DNA of 64,000 nt, taken from the NCBI GenBank assembly GCA_007115705.1, contig QXEO01000817.1, positions 1,346,500 through 1,410,499 on the forward strand. Reading direction: 5' to 3'. The stretch is from Dactylis glomerata. Taxonomy: Eukaryota > Streptophyta > Magnoliopsida > Poales > Poaceae. This document shows, in pieces, positions 31,513 through 43,693 of this stretch. How positions within the stretch are numbered: the first letter of the stretch is position 1; the number at the start of each line of letters is the position of its first letter. Under the pieces are notes generated by a model that was given only the letters and a program-made list of their open reading frames with translations, was not told the DNA's origin and made no database searches. The position numbers were made by a program, and so were the translations under genes.

Positions 31513-32533
31513 ACAGCTTTACTTACTTTCTCTGAATCATTTGCATAAAACTTAGTTAAATTTAACTGTAACCATGGCATGATGTTTCTAATTGCGAATG
31601 CTAGTGCTGGCAAGAGTTGCTAGCACATGGATACATCCATTTCTTCTGCGAGCAGTGCTAGTTTATGGTCCCTACTAGCCTCCCTACACATTTCAATGTG
31701 ACCTGTAAGTATGATGTATATAGGCTGCTGCTCTAAGGGAAAGATCATTGCAAGGAACTTGCAAAATTATCAATGTACACCAGACTTGAATGTAGCCAAA
31801 AAGGACAAGTGGATACCATAACCCTTCTTTGATGTTGGCTCCAGTTTAACACCTTCAATGAATTATAAAGGAATCGCATAAAAATCTGATAAACAAAAGG
31901 AGTTCAATCTGATAAATAATGAATTCATAGTTCAACACTTCAAATGCAATTGCTGATCATAGCTAGTTAAATGCATATGAATAAACAGAGATCAAATAGT
32001 GCGTTTATGTTCTGATTATCTAGCTATCTGACTTGGCCAATATATTTTAGCATCATTGTTCCACCATTGGCAGCACCCTTCCAACAAAAGATTTTCCAAG
32101 GAATAGTTTGAGGAACAAAAGTTCAGTAGTAATGCCGCTATGTAATGGATTTATTCAGCTATGGATGATTTAGTTCAGTAGGAATTCTTCAATCTTTCTT
32201 CTGAACAAATGTACCAATACTGTTTCGCTATGGATAAATATGATCACAAGTGCAGTTTAGAAATTATTGCTGATCATAGCTAGTTAAATGCATATGAATA
32301 AACAGAGATCAAATAGTGCAGATAGAGTAGATGCAATGGTACCAGCATGATCTGATGGTAACCAACATGTATTTTGGTGTTATTATAAAAAAAAGAACTC
32401 TGTGCCAGTCAAAATATACAGAATGCTTTTGTCAACAAAGAGTCGTAGTTTCGTAAAATACAGCTTTATTTACTTTCTCTGAATCATTTGCAGAAAACTG
32501 AGTTAAATTTAACTGTAATCATGGCATGATGTT
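31513..32533 (+). repeat. Diverged direct repeats inside the CACTA-like element
   Basis: About 75 bases at 31513-31587 recur at 32460-32533 with a few changes. A 54-base stretch at 31949-32002 recurs identically, or nearly so, at 32266-32319. The remaining sequence from 31338 to 32930 is AT-rich without a credible ORF. Confidence 0.6.
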
Positions 32534-32968
32534 ACTTTCTCTGAATCTCGGCACCAGTACTAAATTCATGATTTTACATTCTGTTGATTTCATTTTAGGA
32601 ACAAAATGCTGAAATTTGATAAGAGAGTAATATGCATCTACGAACAAAGAGCCATAATTTGTTTTAGCAGGTCAAAACTAATCACGTGTTATTCAGATTC
32701 AGTAATCAAAACACTGAAGAACAAGCTCACAGAGGCAGCAGGAAATTTCACCAGCCGAGATGTATCTCTGCAATCTACAAGGCAATGTACTAGTATGTAG
32801 AAGAAACAAGCTAAACTCTGTAACATCAGTTATATGCATCTACGAACTGCTATCCCAATCCCAAACGATGGCCTGATTAAGCAAGCAATGCAGTAACTTG
32901 ATGGTCTAAACGAACGGAGCTACGTACTGCTGTCCCGATCGGCCGATCCCCAGGGCGGCTAAGAACCA

Positions 32969-33178
32969 CTACCGCCACCACCGCGGTGGTTTCAGAGCCT
33001 TGGCGATGCGGCAGAGGACGTCGACCCTGAGCACGTCGAGTGCCACGGCGAAGTCCGGTAGCTCCGCCGGCCCCCGAGCGCGTCCACGTCCACCTCCCAC
33101 GTCCGCCTTGACCTTCACCGCGACGACGCGTAGCCACGCCTTGTGCTTCATGACCCGCGCCTCAGTCGGCCCCGCCAC
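32969..33178 (-). pseudogene. Possible captured gene exon in the CACTA-like element
   Basis: A GC-rich island (about 32930-33190) in AT-rich surroundings encodes, on the minus strand, about 69 codons with an Ala/Val/Arg-rich composition typical of grass exons. Borders could be splice sites, but none is decisive. I do not recognise the protein. Capture of host gene pieces is well known for CACTA and Mutator-like elements. The ORF may also be chance, given the GC content. Confidence 0.25.
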
Positions 33179-33190
33179 GCGGATTTAAAC

Positions 33191-34830
33191 TAGATATGTA
33201 CAAGGATACTGATCAATAGATGCAAAGTTGAGAGTCTGCTCAAAGTTCTGGCAGTGATTTAAACTACAAAGAAATAAAAGTCAATGCTAGCTTTGCATAT
33301 TAGGCAGTGATTTACATATTAATGTGATGAGAATTGGTGATTTAAACTACAGAGAAGGAAAAGTCCAGGTAATGGATGTGGAATCTCCAGAGCCAATTTC
33401 CACATTTCTCCCTGACTCTGGTAAACAATTACATTTGGTTGGCCTGGACAAGAATTTTATACAGCTTTAGCATGGTGAGATGAGGCGCTCTCAATTGTTG
33501 ATCAGAGTGATAATTTCTAGTGAAGATTGCTTATCAAAAGCAAAATTTGTATCTAAATAACCAAGAATGCAAGTTGCTAGAATCGACATGCTTTATGGCA
33601 CTTCAGCAGAGCATGTACTATAGAAATGTGAGAAAGTATAGATTTTCAAAAGATTAACTGAAATACCTTGGCAGGATGAGGCAAATGCACGTGGCTTGTA
33701 GGGCTTCATCTAGCAAAATTATCATGAGTCAGCATAACACGTACAACAACAACAAAAATGTGTGCAGAAAACACACAGGAATGGTGACTACCTTGTCAAT
33801 ACTGATACAACACCATCGTCAATATATCATAAATCATCATATTGATATGACAGCGTAGCATCTCTTCTAATTATGGTATAACAATAGTAGACCAACTGGT
33901 GAGGAGACAGCGAGAGGCACGGAGAAGGCTTGTTGCACCACAGCCAGGAACTCATGAGTCACCAGGATCAATAATCCTAGTAACCCAACAATTACACAAC
34001 ATAGATTAGGCTCTACTAATTTTAAGAAAACAGTGCCAAAAAAATATTCTACTAGTAAGTAATGACCATCAATAGACTACTGGCTGCTTATAAATTAGGG
34101 AGATGAGAAACTAGCTAAGGATGCAAATATGGCAGTTTATAAATGAGGGCCAAATCTTGGGCAAAGATGGTGCCTACTTCTGATTACACAAGTTCTCTCC
34201 TAAAACGAAATACACATGTTTTTGTTGGATTTAGTACATATGATTTCACTTTTCCTACCTAAACATTTCAACTTCAAAATTGCACCAAATTTGCAAATAA
34301 ATCATGATTTTCCCAACTTTTAAGACTCCCACGACAATAAATCAGGTTAATGCATTGCCTACTGATGCACTATATATTAATACTAATCAGTACCAAAGTA
34401 AGATACCGATATCATAATAAATTGATTTGCTCTTAAGGCATCAAAATACAGATTCTCAAGCGCCTGCATTACTCGGTCAAGCAGCTCCAAATCACAAAAT
34501 ATCCATTGCTGAAATTATAGTTTTATTCTTAATTCCTTCAAACATTTCACTTTGTTAGAGACCAGTTGGTTTACTGAGCAACAGAGGGACTAATTAATAT
34601 TAGTCAACAATAGATTGGCGTTATCTGTTCAAAATCACCTAAAAACATGCCGTTAAAAGATAACCTGGTTGAAGCTAAGCAGTACCATTTCACTGATGAT
34701 TGCATTATTGAGAAAATTAGAGGATTGAATCACCAGGCGTAAACAAGGAAGCAGCAGTAGCATATCAGATTCACACAAACCAGATGTAAACCAGCTAGCG
34801 CATGTAGAGAGAATCCCCACGGGCTGCAGC
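33191..34830. other. AT-rich interior of CACTA-like element
   Basis: No ORF that I would defend, no RNA gene, and no recognisable LTR. The region is presumably intron-like or filler sequence of the transposon. Confidence 0.4.
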
Positions 34831-34859
34831 TTGGTGTGGTCAGCAACAACAGCAGCCTA

Positions 34860-35130
34860 CAAATAGACACTGGATGGAAGCGAAGGGCGGGGCAGGTCGT
34901 GGCTCACCGGTCGGTCGCCGCCGCCGAGGGAGAGCATCTTGGGCAGCGGAGACAGTTGAGCATGTGGGGGTGGTGCATGGACAGGTTTGGCAGGGCGGTT
35001 AGGCGGCGTATGCCCTGTGGAGAGGCCGGTGAGCTCGGGGAGAGGCGCCGGAGAGCTCGAGGGAGAGGCCGGAGAGCTCGAGGGAGAGGCAGATGGATTT
35101 GGGATTTAGGGCTGCAGGAGATATTTTTTT
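34860..35130 (-). other. GC-rich leader-like patch, minus strand
   Basis: On the minus strand a CTC-rich stretch with repeated ctccctcgagctctccgg units (two near-copies plus a third diverged one) leads to an ATG-rich segment and a possible donor (ccg|gtgagc near 34906). It resembles a 5' leader and first exon of a captured gene. Evidence is compositional only. Confidence 0.25.
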
Positions 35131-35285
35131 CTTCTGTTTTGAGATTTTAGTGTGGGTGGGGGAGGGAAATAATGGGGTCTCGCGCGCGCTGTGCCAAATA
35201 TTGGCGCTAGTTTTCGCACCGCCGGCGGGTCTCGGCGGGCTGGCCAAATATTGGTGATAATTTTCGAGCTGGGCGCGCATCGGTC

Positions 35286-35497
35286 TACGTAACAGCCTAC
35301 CGTCGGTCGGTATACAGACATTGCCGACTGATCGTTTGACACAAAAGGATGAAACAATCCCGACCGACAGTTTGTTGTTATATACGAGCTTTTCCGACCG
35401 ATAGTTTGACAAGATCTTTCCCGACCAAGAATCTGTTGATAATTTTGACTTTTGCCGACCAATGTCTGTTGGGAATCTAGTGTTGTGGTGTAGTGTA
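35286..35497. repeat. CACTA sub-terminal repeats and terminal inverted repeat
   Basis: The motif family ccgaccga(c/t)agtttg is seen near 35285, 35330, 35373, 35396 and 35420 in variant forms. The element ends at gttgtggtgtagtg (35484-35497), the reverse complement of a CACTAC terminus. Confidence 0.55.
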
Positions 35498-35630
35498 GGT
35501 TGACTCAACATAAAAGACAGGCCCTTCGCAGAGGGAAGCAGGGATTAAACATGTGCTAGAGCTTTTCATTTGTAAAACAGAGGTAAAAGTTGTTTTGAGA
35601 GGTGGTTGCTTTTGTCAACGACTAGCAACG

Positions 35631-38600
35631 TGTAACATCCCATGCTTGTTAAATAAATAAAGCACTTGTCATCATCATTGCATGCATTTTGTTCTGCACT
35701 TGAGTAAAACTTGAATTCAAATCAAAGAAGAAAACCCTAACATGTGCAACTCTTCTTTATTCGAAATGCTTTCGAAATGTTTTGAAAAAGATTTGCAACC
35801 AAAATTATGGAGCTTCTACCAATGTTAGAGAATATTTTAACTTTACTTAGAAGCTTGTTTCACGAAATGTTTGGCAAATTTGCAAACTAGCTTGAGAACA
35901 AAAAAATCAGAAAAAGGTTTTTACAAAAAAAAGGGGATCCTTCCTTGTTTGGGTCGGCAGCCCAACTCCTCTTCCTTCCCTTCCTCTTCTGGCGCAGCCC
36001 AACAGGGCCCAGCCCAATTCCCAGGGTCATCTTCAACCTCTGGTTCCTGGAAGCTCCTGCGTGTCGACATCGCCGGTGTCGCCGCGCCAGGATTCGCGCC
36101 ACCGCCTCCTCCGGCTATAAGAAGGTCGCCGCCGCCCCCAGGAACCCTATCCTCCTCCTTTCTTCTCTCTCTAGCTCACCGCCTCTCTCTCCCGAGCAAG
36201 CCCGCAGGGACCCGAGCTGCCCGCCATGGCCGTCGCCTCCCCTCGCCGTTTCGCGCCTCCCCGGCCTCCTCCGAGCTAGCCCCCAGCTCCGCCTTGCCTC
36301 CCTCCTTCTCCTTGCATACGGAATCGACCGGAGAAGCCCGGAGACGCCGCCGCCATCACCATTTCTCCACGCAGACCCGAGCTCCGCCGCTGCCGATTGC
36401 GCCGCCACCGGACCGCCTCCGGCCCCATCGACCTCCCCTGCGAGCTCCTGGTGAGCCCAGGGTCCGAGAGGACACTTTTCCCCCTCGGTTTCCCGCGCCG
36501 GAGCGCCGCCTCCATGTCCACTTGCAGGAGCCCGCCATGGCCGAGCTGCCTGGCCTCTGTGCTCAGAAAAATGAACTCTACCTGTTTGTGTCAATATCAT
36601 GCATTGCTAATCAACTTTAAACCTGCTTAATTTAGAAGAACCAAATTGTACCCCCCTCCGGCTTAATTTAGGGTTTGTCGGACCACTGCTTTGGAGTCGT
36701 CCGAAAACCCCGCTACCTGACTAGCTAGTATTAGGGTTTATTTTGAGCATCCTAAACTTGTCATATCATCATGCTTGTTTGCGCATCGATGCATTATGTT
36801 GATTGTGTCCTTCCTTTCCGGTATTTGATTCTTTGCGATAGGAACCGAGCCCGAGTTCGAGACGAACACCGCTGAAGATCTGTACCCGTCCACTGAAGGA
36901 CAAGGCAAGCAATCATATCTGAACCTATGATTTCAAAGAATTTTAAGCTCTACTATTTACCGCATACGATTCAAATGTCTTTTATCGATAGTTAGAGTTA
37001 CCCTCTCTAATGCATGTTCCATCTTTGTCGCCTAAATTACCTGATCCACTCCTCCCAGCATGACTAGGTTTTGCCTGTGCGCATTGCTAGAGCCTCTTTA
37101 TCTACTATGCTTAGCCATGCTTAGTTGGTAACCTCTGATCCATCTAGTTGATGAATCCGAGCTGTGAATGAACCTAGAATGACAGATGTTGTGGTATGAT
37201 CAATGAAGTTTGTTGAAACATGCTTAAAGGCTTGGACGAGCCACCACATTGGGATGTGGTTATTTGACTCATTCCTGCCGAACTTAGGACCCGAGTTCTC
37301 ACCTCTTGAACCAAGACCGAGCGTACAACCATATGAGGACCTATAATGGCACCCTCTCGACTAACTAACTTGCCTAGTCTGTTCCATGAGTCACATAGAT
37401 CGGGTTTTCCATTTGGCATATGCATTGAAAAGGTTTGAAAAGAGATGGTGGAGGAGGTGCAACATATAGGAACGTGGCGGGGTTGAGAAAGGCACGACCT
37501 TCGTAATCTTGGTCCCTGTACACAACCTTAAGGACCGACTTCGGGACTTGACCCATTACGGCGGAGCAATCCTTAGGGCGTGACTCATGGTTTAGGCCAA
37601 AGTAAGGTAAAAGTCGTGGTCAACCCCCCTCTACCAGCTTTCCAAGGAGAAAGCTAGAACGTTGGCATTAAGAGTCGGTTGGCACGTGTGGGTAAAGTTG
37701 TGCACCCCTGCAGGGTTAAATCTTTTCGAAAAGCCGTGTCCACGATTACGGACAACTTGGGAATGGATTCTGTGATCATAGACAACTTTAACCGAATGGT
37801 AAAACTTGGCAACTTAAAGTGTGAATAGGATTACTCCCTCGGGGTGATAGAGGGGGTGATCCTAGTTGATAGGTTCAGGTGAAGATGATTCGGTGGATAT
37901 CTTATGATGTTTCAGTAGAGCTGGTATCGCTCTCTCCCTCTTTTAAAATGATCTGAGTAGACGAGCCTCTATTCTTATCTGTCTTGCAAATAAAACTTGC
38001 TTTATGCAAAGAAACTCCAAAGAAAGTCTTTCTAACCAAGCATTTAGCTAATAGGTTAGTAAGTCTTGCTGAGTACCTTAAGTACTCACCCTTGCCTCGT
38101 TGTTGTTTTTCTACAGAGGAAGTTGCTCCAGTCGAAGGTGGTTTCTACGTTGACATCGACGAGTAGTTGGGAGTTCCTAGGCAGCAGCCTGAGACTTAAG
38201 GGTTGGACGTCGCTTTATGTTTAAGGCCTCTTAGGCCAGTTGCTATCTTGTTATGTAGCATAACATAATTTGCTTTCCGTTGCTTCTTGTAATGTTGGTC
38301 AGTGACCTCTGTTTGTAATCCTTTGGATCTTTGCTCAGGTAAGAGCTTTGCAATATTACCTTTGAGTCGTAGAGTCACTGTTGTGTACCAACTTTGGTTA
38401 CCCATCTCGTGCATGATGCGTGTATAGATATAAATTGCACGAGAGGGGTTTAAGATTCTCGAGCTCTCTGTTATGCAGTCTTGGTTATGATTAGTTTCAC
38501 GGCGCTTCGAGATGTGTAGAGCCGATGTTTAATTCCGGCCTGCCTGCCGATGGTGTTCCGGCCTGGGACTGGTAACCCCGGTATCACTCGTTGCTAGCAT

Positions 38601-38651
38601 GACTAATACACATAACATCTCTGTATAGCTTAGATCCCGGGGGTCCCCACA
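35631..38651 (+). repeat. T2 5' LTR
   Basis: It has a TATA-like ctataaga at 36115-36122, a GC-rich leader, a possible 63-nt exon (36842-36904) before a GC-type donor (AG|GCAAGC at 36905), and an acceptor tctacag at 38111-38117. It lacks about 178 bases present in the 3' LTR (near 44664-44840). Pro-, Ala- and Arg-rich ORFs on both strands of the leader (35871-36620 and antisense) are products of GC-rich composition. Confidence 0.9.
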
Positions 38652-38656
38652 ACTTT

Positions 38657-38668
38657 TGGTATCAGAGC
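38657..38668 (+). other. T2 primer binding site (tRNA-iMet type)
   Basis: tggtatcagagc starts 5 bases after the 5' LTR end, the same primer type as in T1. Confidence 0.88.
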
Positions 38669-39269
38669 AGGACTGCCTGTAGGAAAACCCTTACTACTGG
38701 TCATTGTTGTGTCTAGTGGTTGTGAAAACTACTTGAAAGCTAAACCTTATTTGCGAAAACTCTGAGTAGGATTCTTTTTTACTCCTTACCTGGTGTAACT
38801 CTGATTCTAACTTATCTTTCCTAAGTTTGATTGGAAACGGTTTTATCTTATGCCTATCATTTCAAACCTTTAGGATCAACGGGTTTGGGTAGTTCTTCTT
38901 TGGTACTCTGTACCTGGTTGCAAGTCTTAGGGTTTCCAAGTTTCTTGAGTTAATCTGGAGCATTGTTCGAAATCCCTGCTTCCGATGTGTAGACTCCAAC
39001 AGTTGGTCTCTCTATGCTCCTTTGTTGAAATTATCCTATCCAACAGGACTTGGTGATTGTATATCATACCTGCTTCCATTGTCATGGGTTGCAAGTCGTT
39101 TGGTAGTGTATACATTTCGTATGCCCTTCTACTACCATGTTTGATGCGATGATATATCTTTACATCACATGTCTTGTTTTCCATCATGTGCCTTAAATTT
39201 GGTATATGTTATCTTCCGTTGAATTCCTTCGGTGGATCTATATCTCATGGTTTTTGTCTTCTCCTCAGG
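38669..39269 (+). other. T2 leader
   Basis: No counterpart of T1's 314-residue ORF. It ends with a pyrimidine-rich acceptor-like cttctcctcag one base before the gag ATG. Confidence 0.5.
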
Positions 39270-39728
39270 ATGTCGGGTGGTACCCGCAGTGGTGGTAATC
39301 GTGGTCGTGGCCATAGAGATGGCCCAGATAATATTGACCTTCCTCCACCGCCATCTATGGTCCAACTGATGGCCATGTATGAAGCCAATCGCGCTGACAA
39401 CATAAGGCTCCTTGAGAGGATTGAGCACAATACTGCTCAACGTCAGGATGAAGGAGTCGGAATTAAAAGCTTCATCCGCCTCACCCCACCAGTGTTCAGT
39501 TATTCTACTGAGCCATTGGATGCTGACTACTGGCTCCGCACCATCGATCGTAAGCTTGAGGTTGCCCATGCTGCTCAAGCTGATTGGGTGACTTTTGCTG
39601 CATACCATCTTGATGGAGCTGCTGGTTCATGGTGGGAAAATTTCCTATTGCTACAGCCTGCCAATCATGTTGTGACTTGGCAGGAGTTCAAAACTGCCTT
39701 CGAGGGTATCACATTCCGGAGGGTCTAA
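39270..39728 (+). pseudogene. gag: T2 gag, N-terminal part, frameshifted
   Basis: The ATG at 39270 begins a Gly/Arg-rich leader (MSGGTRSGGNRGRG). The Retrotrans_gag capsid domain follows with the GSWWENF motif near residue 118. Near 39703-39706 one base appears to be missing (ttcgagg where ttccgagg would keep the frame), and the original frame meets TAA at 39726-39728. The homologous sequence continues in the next frame from about 39706. The 5' ORF could also start further upstream at 39174, but that lies before the acceptor-like site, and T1's gag begins in the same relative place. Confidence 0.85.
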
Positions 39729-41731
39729 TGGAGCTTAAAAGGGAGGAATTTCTGAAGCTAAAGCAGGGTAATGGTTTTGTTTGTGACTACCAAGGTCACT
39801 TCAATCGCCTTGCTTGCTATGCTCCTGAAGAGGTGTCTACGGATGCCAAGAAACAGGCCTTGTTCTGCAAGGGACTGGATCCTGAACTTCGTCGTGACCT
39901 TCATCTCCTCGACTTCAATACTCTACAAGATCTCATGAATAAAGCCATGAAGGCAGAAAGAGGAAAGGTTGAGTATGAGGAAACACATAAGCGTCCTTCA
40001 GAGGCTGCTCCACCTTCTAGTTCAAGCACTCGGCGTCGCCGTGTTTTTATCCCCTACAGTGTTGTGCCTCGTGCTCCTTATGCACCGAAGCCTTCTGGAT
40101 ATGCTCCTCGTCCGCCGATACCAACCGCTCCTCCAAGCAATGCGGGAGGAGCAAGCTATCGTCCTAACATGGGTGGTTCAGGTGGTGGTGTTTGTTACTC
40201 ATGTGGTCAACCTGGCCATTTCTCGAGGGATTGCTATCAAAGGACTTCTGGTCGTAAAGATCTGCCGCCAAAGAAAGTGGATAGAACTCAAGATGTTGGT
40301 CGAATGACCCATGTCACCGCTGAAGAAGCTCAGGAAGATCCAAGCGTCATTCTGGGTACGCTCCATATCAACTCAATTCCAGCTACAGCTTTATTTGATT
40401 CTGGAGCATCGCATTCATTCATCTCTCAAGAGATTACACAAATGCACGGCATAGTTTTTGAGACAATGTCTTCCCCCATGGAAATTAAAACTCCCGGGTC
40501 TCGTTGGCAAACCATCTGGGTTACTCATGAGGTCATAATCGACATAGGATATCTCTTGTTTCCAACCTCTCTAATTGCCCTCAAGTCAACTGATATCGAT
40601 GTCATCTTGGGCATGAACTGGCTGACAAAGTATCAAGTTGTCATTGATTGTGCAGCTAGGTCTATTACCATGACCGATCTTTCTGGCAATACAGTTTTGT
40701 ATTGGTCTTCGCCAGCAACTGCTCTATCAGCAAGATTTGTTCCGGAGGCTGAGTTGTATGCCATTGATGTCTTACCTCCACTTGAAATTCATGATGTACC
40801 GGTGATCTGTGACTTTCCAGATGTCTTTCCTGAAGAATTACCTGGCATGCCACCTGATCGAAGTGTGGATTTTGTCATCGAGTTGGTTCCTGGAACCGCT
40901 CCAGTTTCCCGAAGACCTTATCGTATGCCTCCAGAAGAATTGGTTGAACTAAAGAAGCAACTAGAAGAGTTAGAGGAGAAAAAGTTCATCCAACCTAGTA
41001 CCTCTTCTTGGGGATGTCCTGCACTCTTCGTCAAGAAAAGGGATACCAACATTCCGCGACTGGTTGTTGATTACCGGCCGCTCAATGCTGTGACAATCAA
41101 GAACAAGTATCCTCTTCCTCGGATCAATGATCTTTTTGATCAATTGACTGGTGCCACAGTTTTCTCCAAGATGGACTTAAGATCAGGGTACCATCAAATT
41201 AAAATCAGAACCAAAGACATTCCAAAAACGGCGTTCATGACTCGTTATGGTCTTTACGAGTACACTGTCATGTCCTTTGGCCTCACCAATGCTCCAGCCA
41301 CATTTATGCGGCTCATGAACTCTGTGTTCATGGAGTATCTTGACAAGTTCGTCGTGGTCTATATTGACGATATCCTAATCTATTCCAAGACCGAAGAAGA
41401 ACATGTTGAACATCTACGTCTAGCTTTAACAAAGCTTCGTGAACATCGTCTCTATGCCAAGTTCTCTAAATGTGAGTTCTGGTTGCAAGAGCTCATCTTC
41501 CTTGGTCATGTTGTCTCTGCAAATGGTGTTGCAATGATTCCAGATAAAGTTCAATCTGTTCTTGACTGGGAAACCCCTAAGTCAGCTAAGGACATCCGAA
41601 GTTTTCTTGGACTGGCTGGTTATTACCGTCGATTCATTGAAAATTTCTCCAAAATTGCCAAGCCGATGACTGATCTTCTCAAGAAGGATAAGAAGTTTGA
41701 GTGGTCAGAAAAGGCACAAGAAAGTTTCTAG
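39706..41731 (+). pseudogene. pol: T2 gag C-terminus, protease and reverse transcriptase
   Basis: Continues gag in the shifted frame: the rest of capsid, a Pro/Ser-rich linker, a CX2CX4HX4C zinc knuckle ([14 protein letters not shown] near 40195-40236), then protease with DSGAS, and RT with LPGMPPDR and a YIDD active site near 41366-41377. Gag and pol are one continuous frame here, as usual for chromoviruses. The frame ends at TAG (41729-41731) inside the segment joining RT to RNase H, where T1 encodes Gln-Glu. The change fits CAG to TAG. A second variant residue is a Ser in the usually invariant MPFGL motif (MSFGL). Confidence 0.88.
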
Positions 41732-42526
41732 GTTTTGAAAACCAAACTAACTACTGCTCCAGTGCTTGTCCTCCTAGACACTAGCAAGGACTTTGTCATC
41801 TTCTGTGATGCATCTCTTTAAGGGTTTGGATGTGTGTTGATGCAAGATGGCCATGTGGTTGCCTATGCTTCTCGACAATTGAAACCGCACGAGCTCAATT
41901 ATCCAACCCATGATCTAGAGCTTGCATCTGTGGTACATGCTCTTAAGCAATGGCGACATTACCTTCTTGGTAGTCGTTGCGAGTTGTACTCGGATCATCA
42001 AAGTCTGAAGTATCTCTTCACCCAACCGGATCTGAATCTCAGACAGAGAAGATGGTTGGAACTCATCAAAGATTATGATCTAGGTCTCAACTATCAACCC
42101 GGCAAGGCCAATGTCATTGCTGACGTGCTAAGTCGGAAATCCTATTGCAACAATCTCATGATCCAGCAGGATCAACCTTCTCTCCATGAGGAATTCGCAC
42201 GTCTCAATCTTGAAGTTATACCTCGTGGTTTCCTTGCAAACTTAGAGGTTAAACCCTCTCTTGAAGACCAGATCAAGGATGCTCAGAAGCATAGCTTGGG
42301 TATTTCTAAGATGAAGAAGAGCATTGCTAGCGGAAAGGCTAAGTGTTTCTCCATCGATGATCATGGTGTAGTCTACTTTGGTAACCGTCTGGTTGTGCCA
42401 AAGAAACAGAAGCTAAGAGAGCTAATCCTCCAAGAAGCTCATGAGTCACCTCTCTCTATTCATCCTGGAACTACAAAGATGTATCAGGATCTCCGCCAAA
42501 GGTTCTGGTGGACCCGGATGAAATGA
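41732..42526 (+). pseudogene. pol: T2 RNase H and integrase zinc-binding region, two nonsense codons
   Basis: Same frame as the preceding RT. A TAA at 41819-41821 interrupts the RNase H DAS motif region where T1 has Gln (CAA to TAA fits). The remainder is intact, with DHQSLKYL and the ADVLSR end, then the integrase N-terminal HHCC region. It is cut by TGA at 42524-42526 directly before the CDVC zinc pair (CGA or AGA to TGA fits). The sequence otherwise aligns closely with T1 residue by residue. Confidence 0.87.
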
Positions 42527-43693
42527 GAAATTGCTCGCTTTGTTGCTGAATGCGATGTTTGTCGTCGTGTAAAAGCTGAACATCAAAGACCAGCGGGTAC
42601 TCTTCAACCTCTATCTATTCCTGAGTGGAAATGGGATGAGATTGGCATGGATTTTATTACTGGCCTTCCCAAAACTCAAAGGGGAAGCAATGCTATATGG
42701 GTGGTCGTTGATCGCCTATCTAAGGTTGCTCACTTCCTTCCTATTCGAGAAGACATTACTGCTAGCCAATTGGCGGATCTGTATGTTTCCCAGATAGTCA
42801 CTCTTCACGGTGTTCCAAAGAAAATCATCTCTGATCGTGGAAGCCTATTTACCTCCAAGTTCTGGGCTAGTTTCCAACAAGCTATGGGAACTCGTCTTTC
42901 CTTTAGCACGGCCTATCATCCTCAAACCGGTGGTCAAACCGAAAGAGTGAATCAAATTCTTGAATACATGCTCAGAGCCTGTGTTATATCTTTCGGCAAG
43001 AATTGGGAAAAGTGCCTTCCATTTGCTGAATTTGCCTATAACAACAGCTTCCAGTCTAGCTTGGGCATGGCACCTTTTGAAGCTCTATATGGAAGAAAAT
43101 GTCGAACACCGCTAAATTGGTCTGAAACCGGAGAAAGACAATTCTTTGGACCGAATATGATCCAAGAAGCAGAAGATCAAGTTGGCATCATCCGAGAGCG
43201 CCTGAAAACTACTCAATCTCGTCAGAAGAGCTACTATGATCGTCATCATCAAGATGTGAGCTATGAAATTGGCGAGAAAGCTTATCTCCGAGTCACTCCT
43301 CTAAAAGGAGTTCACCGCTTTGGTATTAAGGGCAAGTTGGCTCCTTGCTATGTTGGTCCCTTCCTCATTCTTGCTAAGCGTGGAGAGCTTGCCTATCAAT
43401 TGGAGCTACCATCAACTTTTCCTAAAATCCATGATATCTTCCATGTGTCGCAACTCAAGCGTTGCTTCAAAGATCCCATCTGTGGTGTTGATCATGAGGC
43501 ACTTGATCTCCAAGATGATCTAACTTATCGAGAGTATCCTGTTCGTATCCTTGACGAAGCCGAGCGTAAAACTCGACATCAAAGCATCAAATTCCTGAAA
43601 GTCCAATGGTCTCATCACTCTGAGCAGGAAGCAACCTGGGAACGAGAAGATCGTCTTCAATCTGAGTACCCTGCCTTCTTTTCTAAAACTTAG
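42527..43693 (+). CDS. pol: T2 integrase core and chromodomain-like end
   Basis: Frame continues after the TGA. The zinc CDVC pair comes first. The catalytic Asp is in GMDFITGL, the second Asp is at 42833-42835, and the Glu is at 42941-42943, with exactly 35 residues between the last two. The C-terminal part has the GPFLIL barrel-like segment and a chromodomain-like VQWSHH...EATWERED end, then TAG at 43691-43693. There are no lesions inside this piece, but it lacks its own start because the upstream stops separate it from gag-pol. Confidence 0.87.
   Translation, partial: EIARFVAECDVCRRVKAEHQRPAGTLQPLSIPEWKWDEIGMDFITGLPKTQRGSNAIWVVVDRLSKVAHFLPIREDITASQLADLYVSQIVTLHGVPKKIISDRGSLFTSKFWASFQQAMGTRLSFSTAYHPQTGGQTERVNQILEYMLRACVISFGKNWEKCLPFAEFAYNNSFQSSLGMAPFEALYGRKCRTPLNWSETGERQFFGPNMIQEAEDQVGIIRERLKTTQSRQKSYYDRHHQDVSYEIGEKAYLRVTPLKGVHRFGIKGKLAPCYVGPFLILAKRGELAYQLELPSTFPKIHDIFHVSQLKRCFKDPICGVDHEALDLQDDLTYREYPVRILDEAERKTRHQSIKFLKVQWSHHSEQEATWEREDRLQSEYPAFFSKT

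Larger units (their letters stand above)
31333..35497. mobile_element. Right part of a CACTA-like DNA transposon, host of the Copia insertion
   Basis: Read on the minus strand, the right end begins CACTACACCACAACACTAG, a CACTA-type terminus. It is followed by repeated sub-terminal motifs of the CCGACCGAcAGTTTG kind (35286-35470), like transposase-binding repeats of En/Spm elements. The 3-bp flank tag (35498-35500) fits a CACTA target duplication, but its partner is outside the window. The left end must lie beyond the Copia element. No transposase is visible. GC-rich patches near 32930-33190 and 34860-35110 look like captured gene pieces. Confidence 0.6.

Noticed and set aside
35871..36620. 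Pro/Ala/Ser-rich 249-codon plus-strand ORF in the T2 LTR, and antisense ORFs (also 43971-44771)
   Set aside because: Open in several frames at once because of high GC. It starts far upstream of the predicted TATA box and is not kept equal between the two LTRs.
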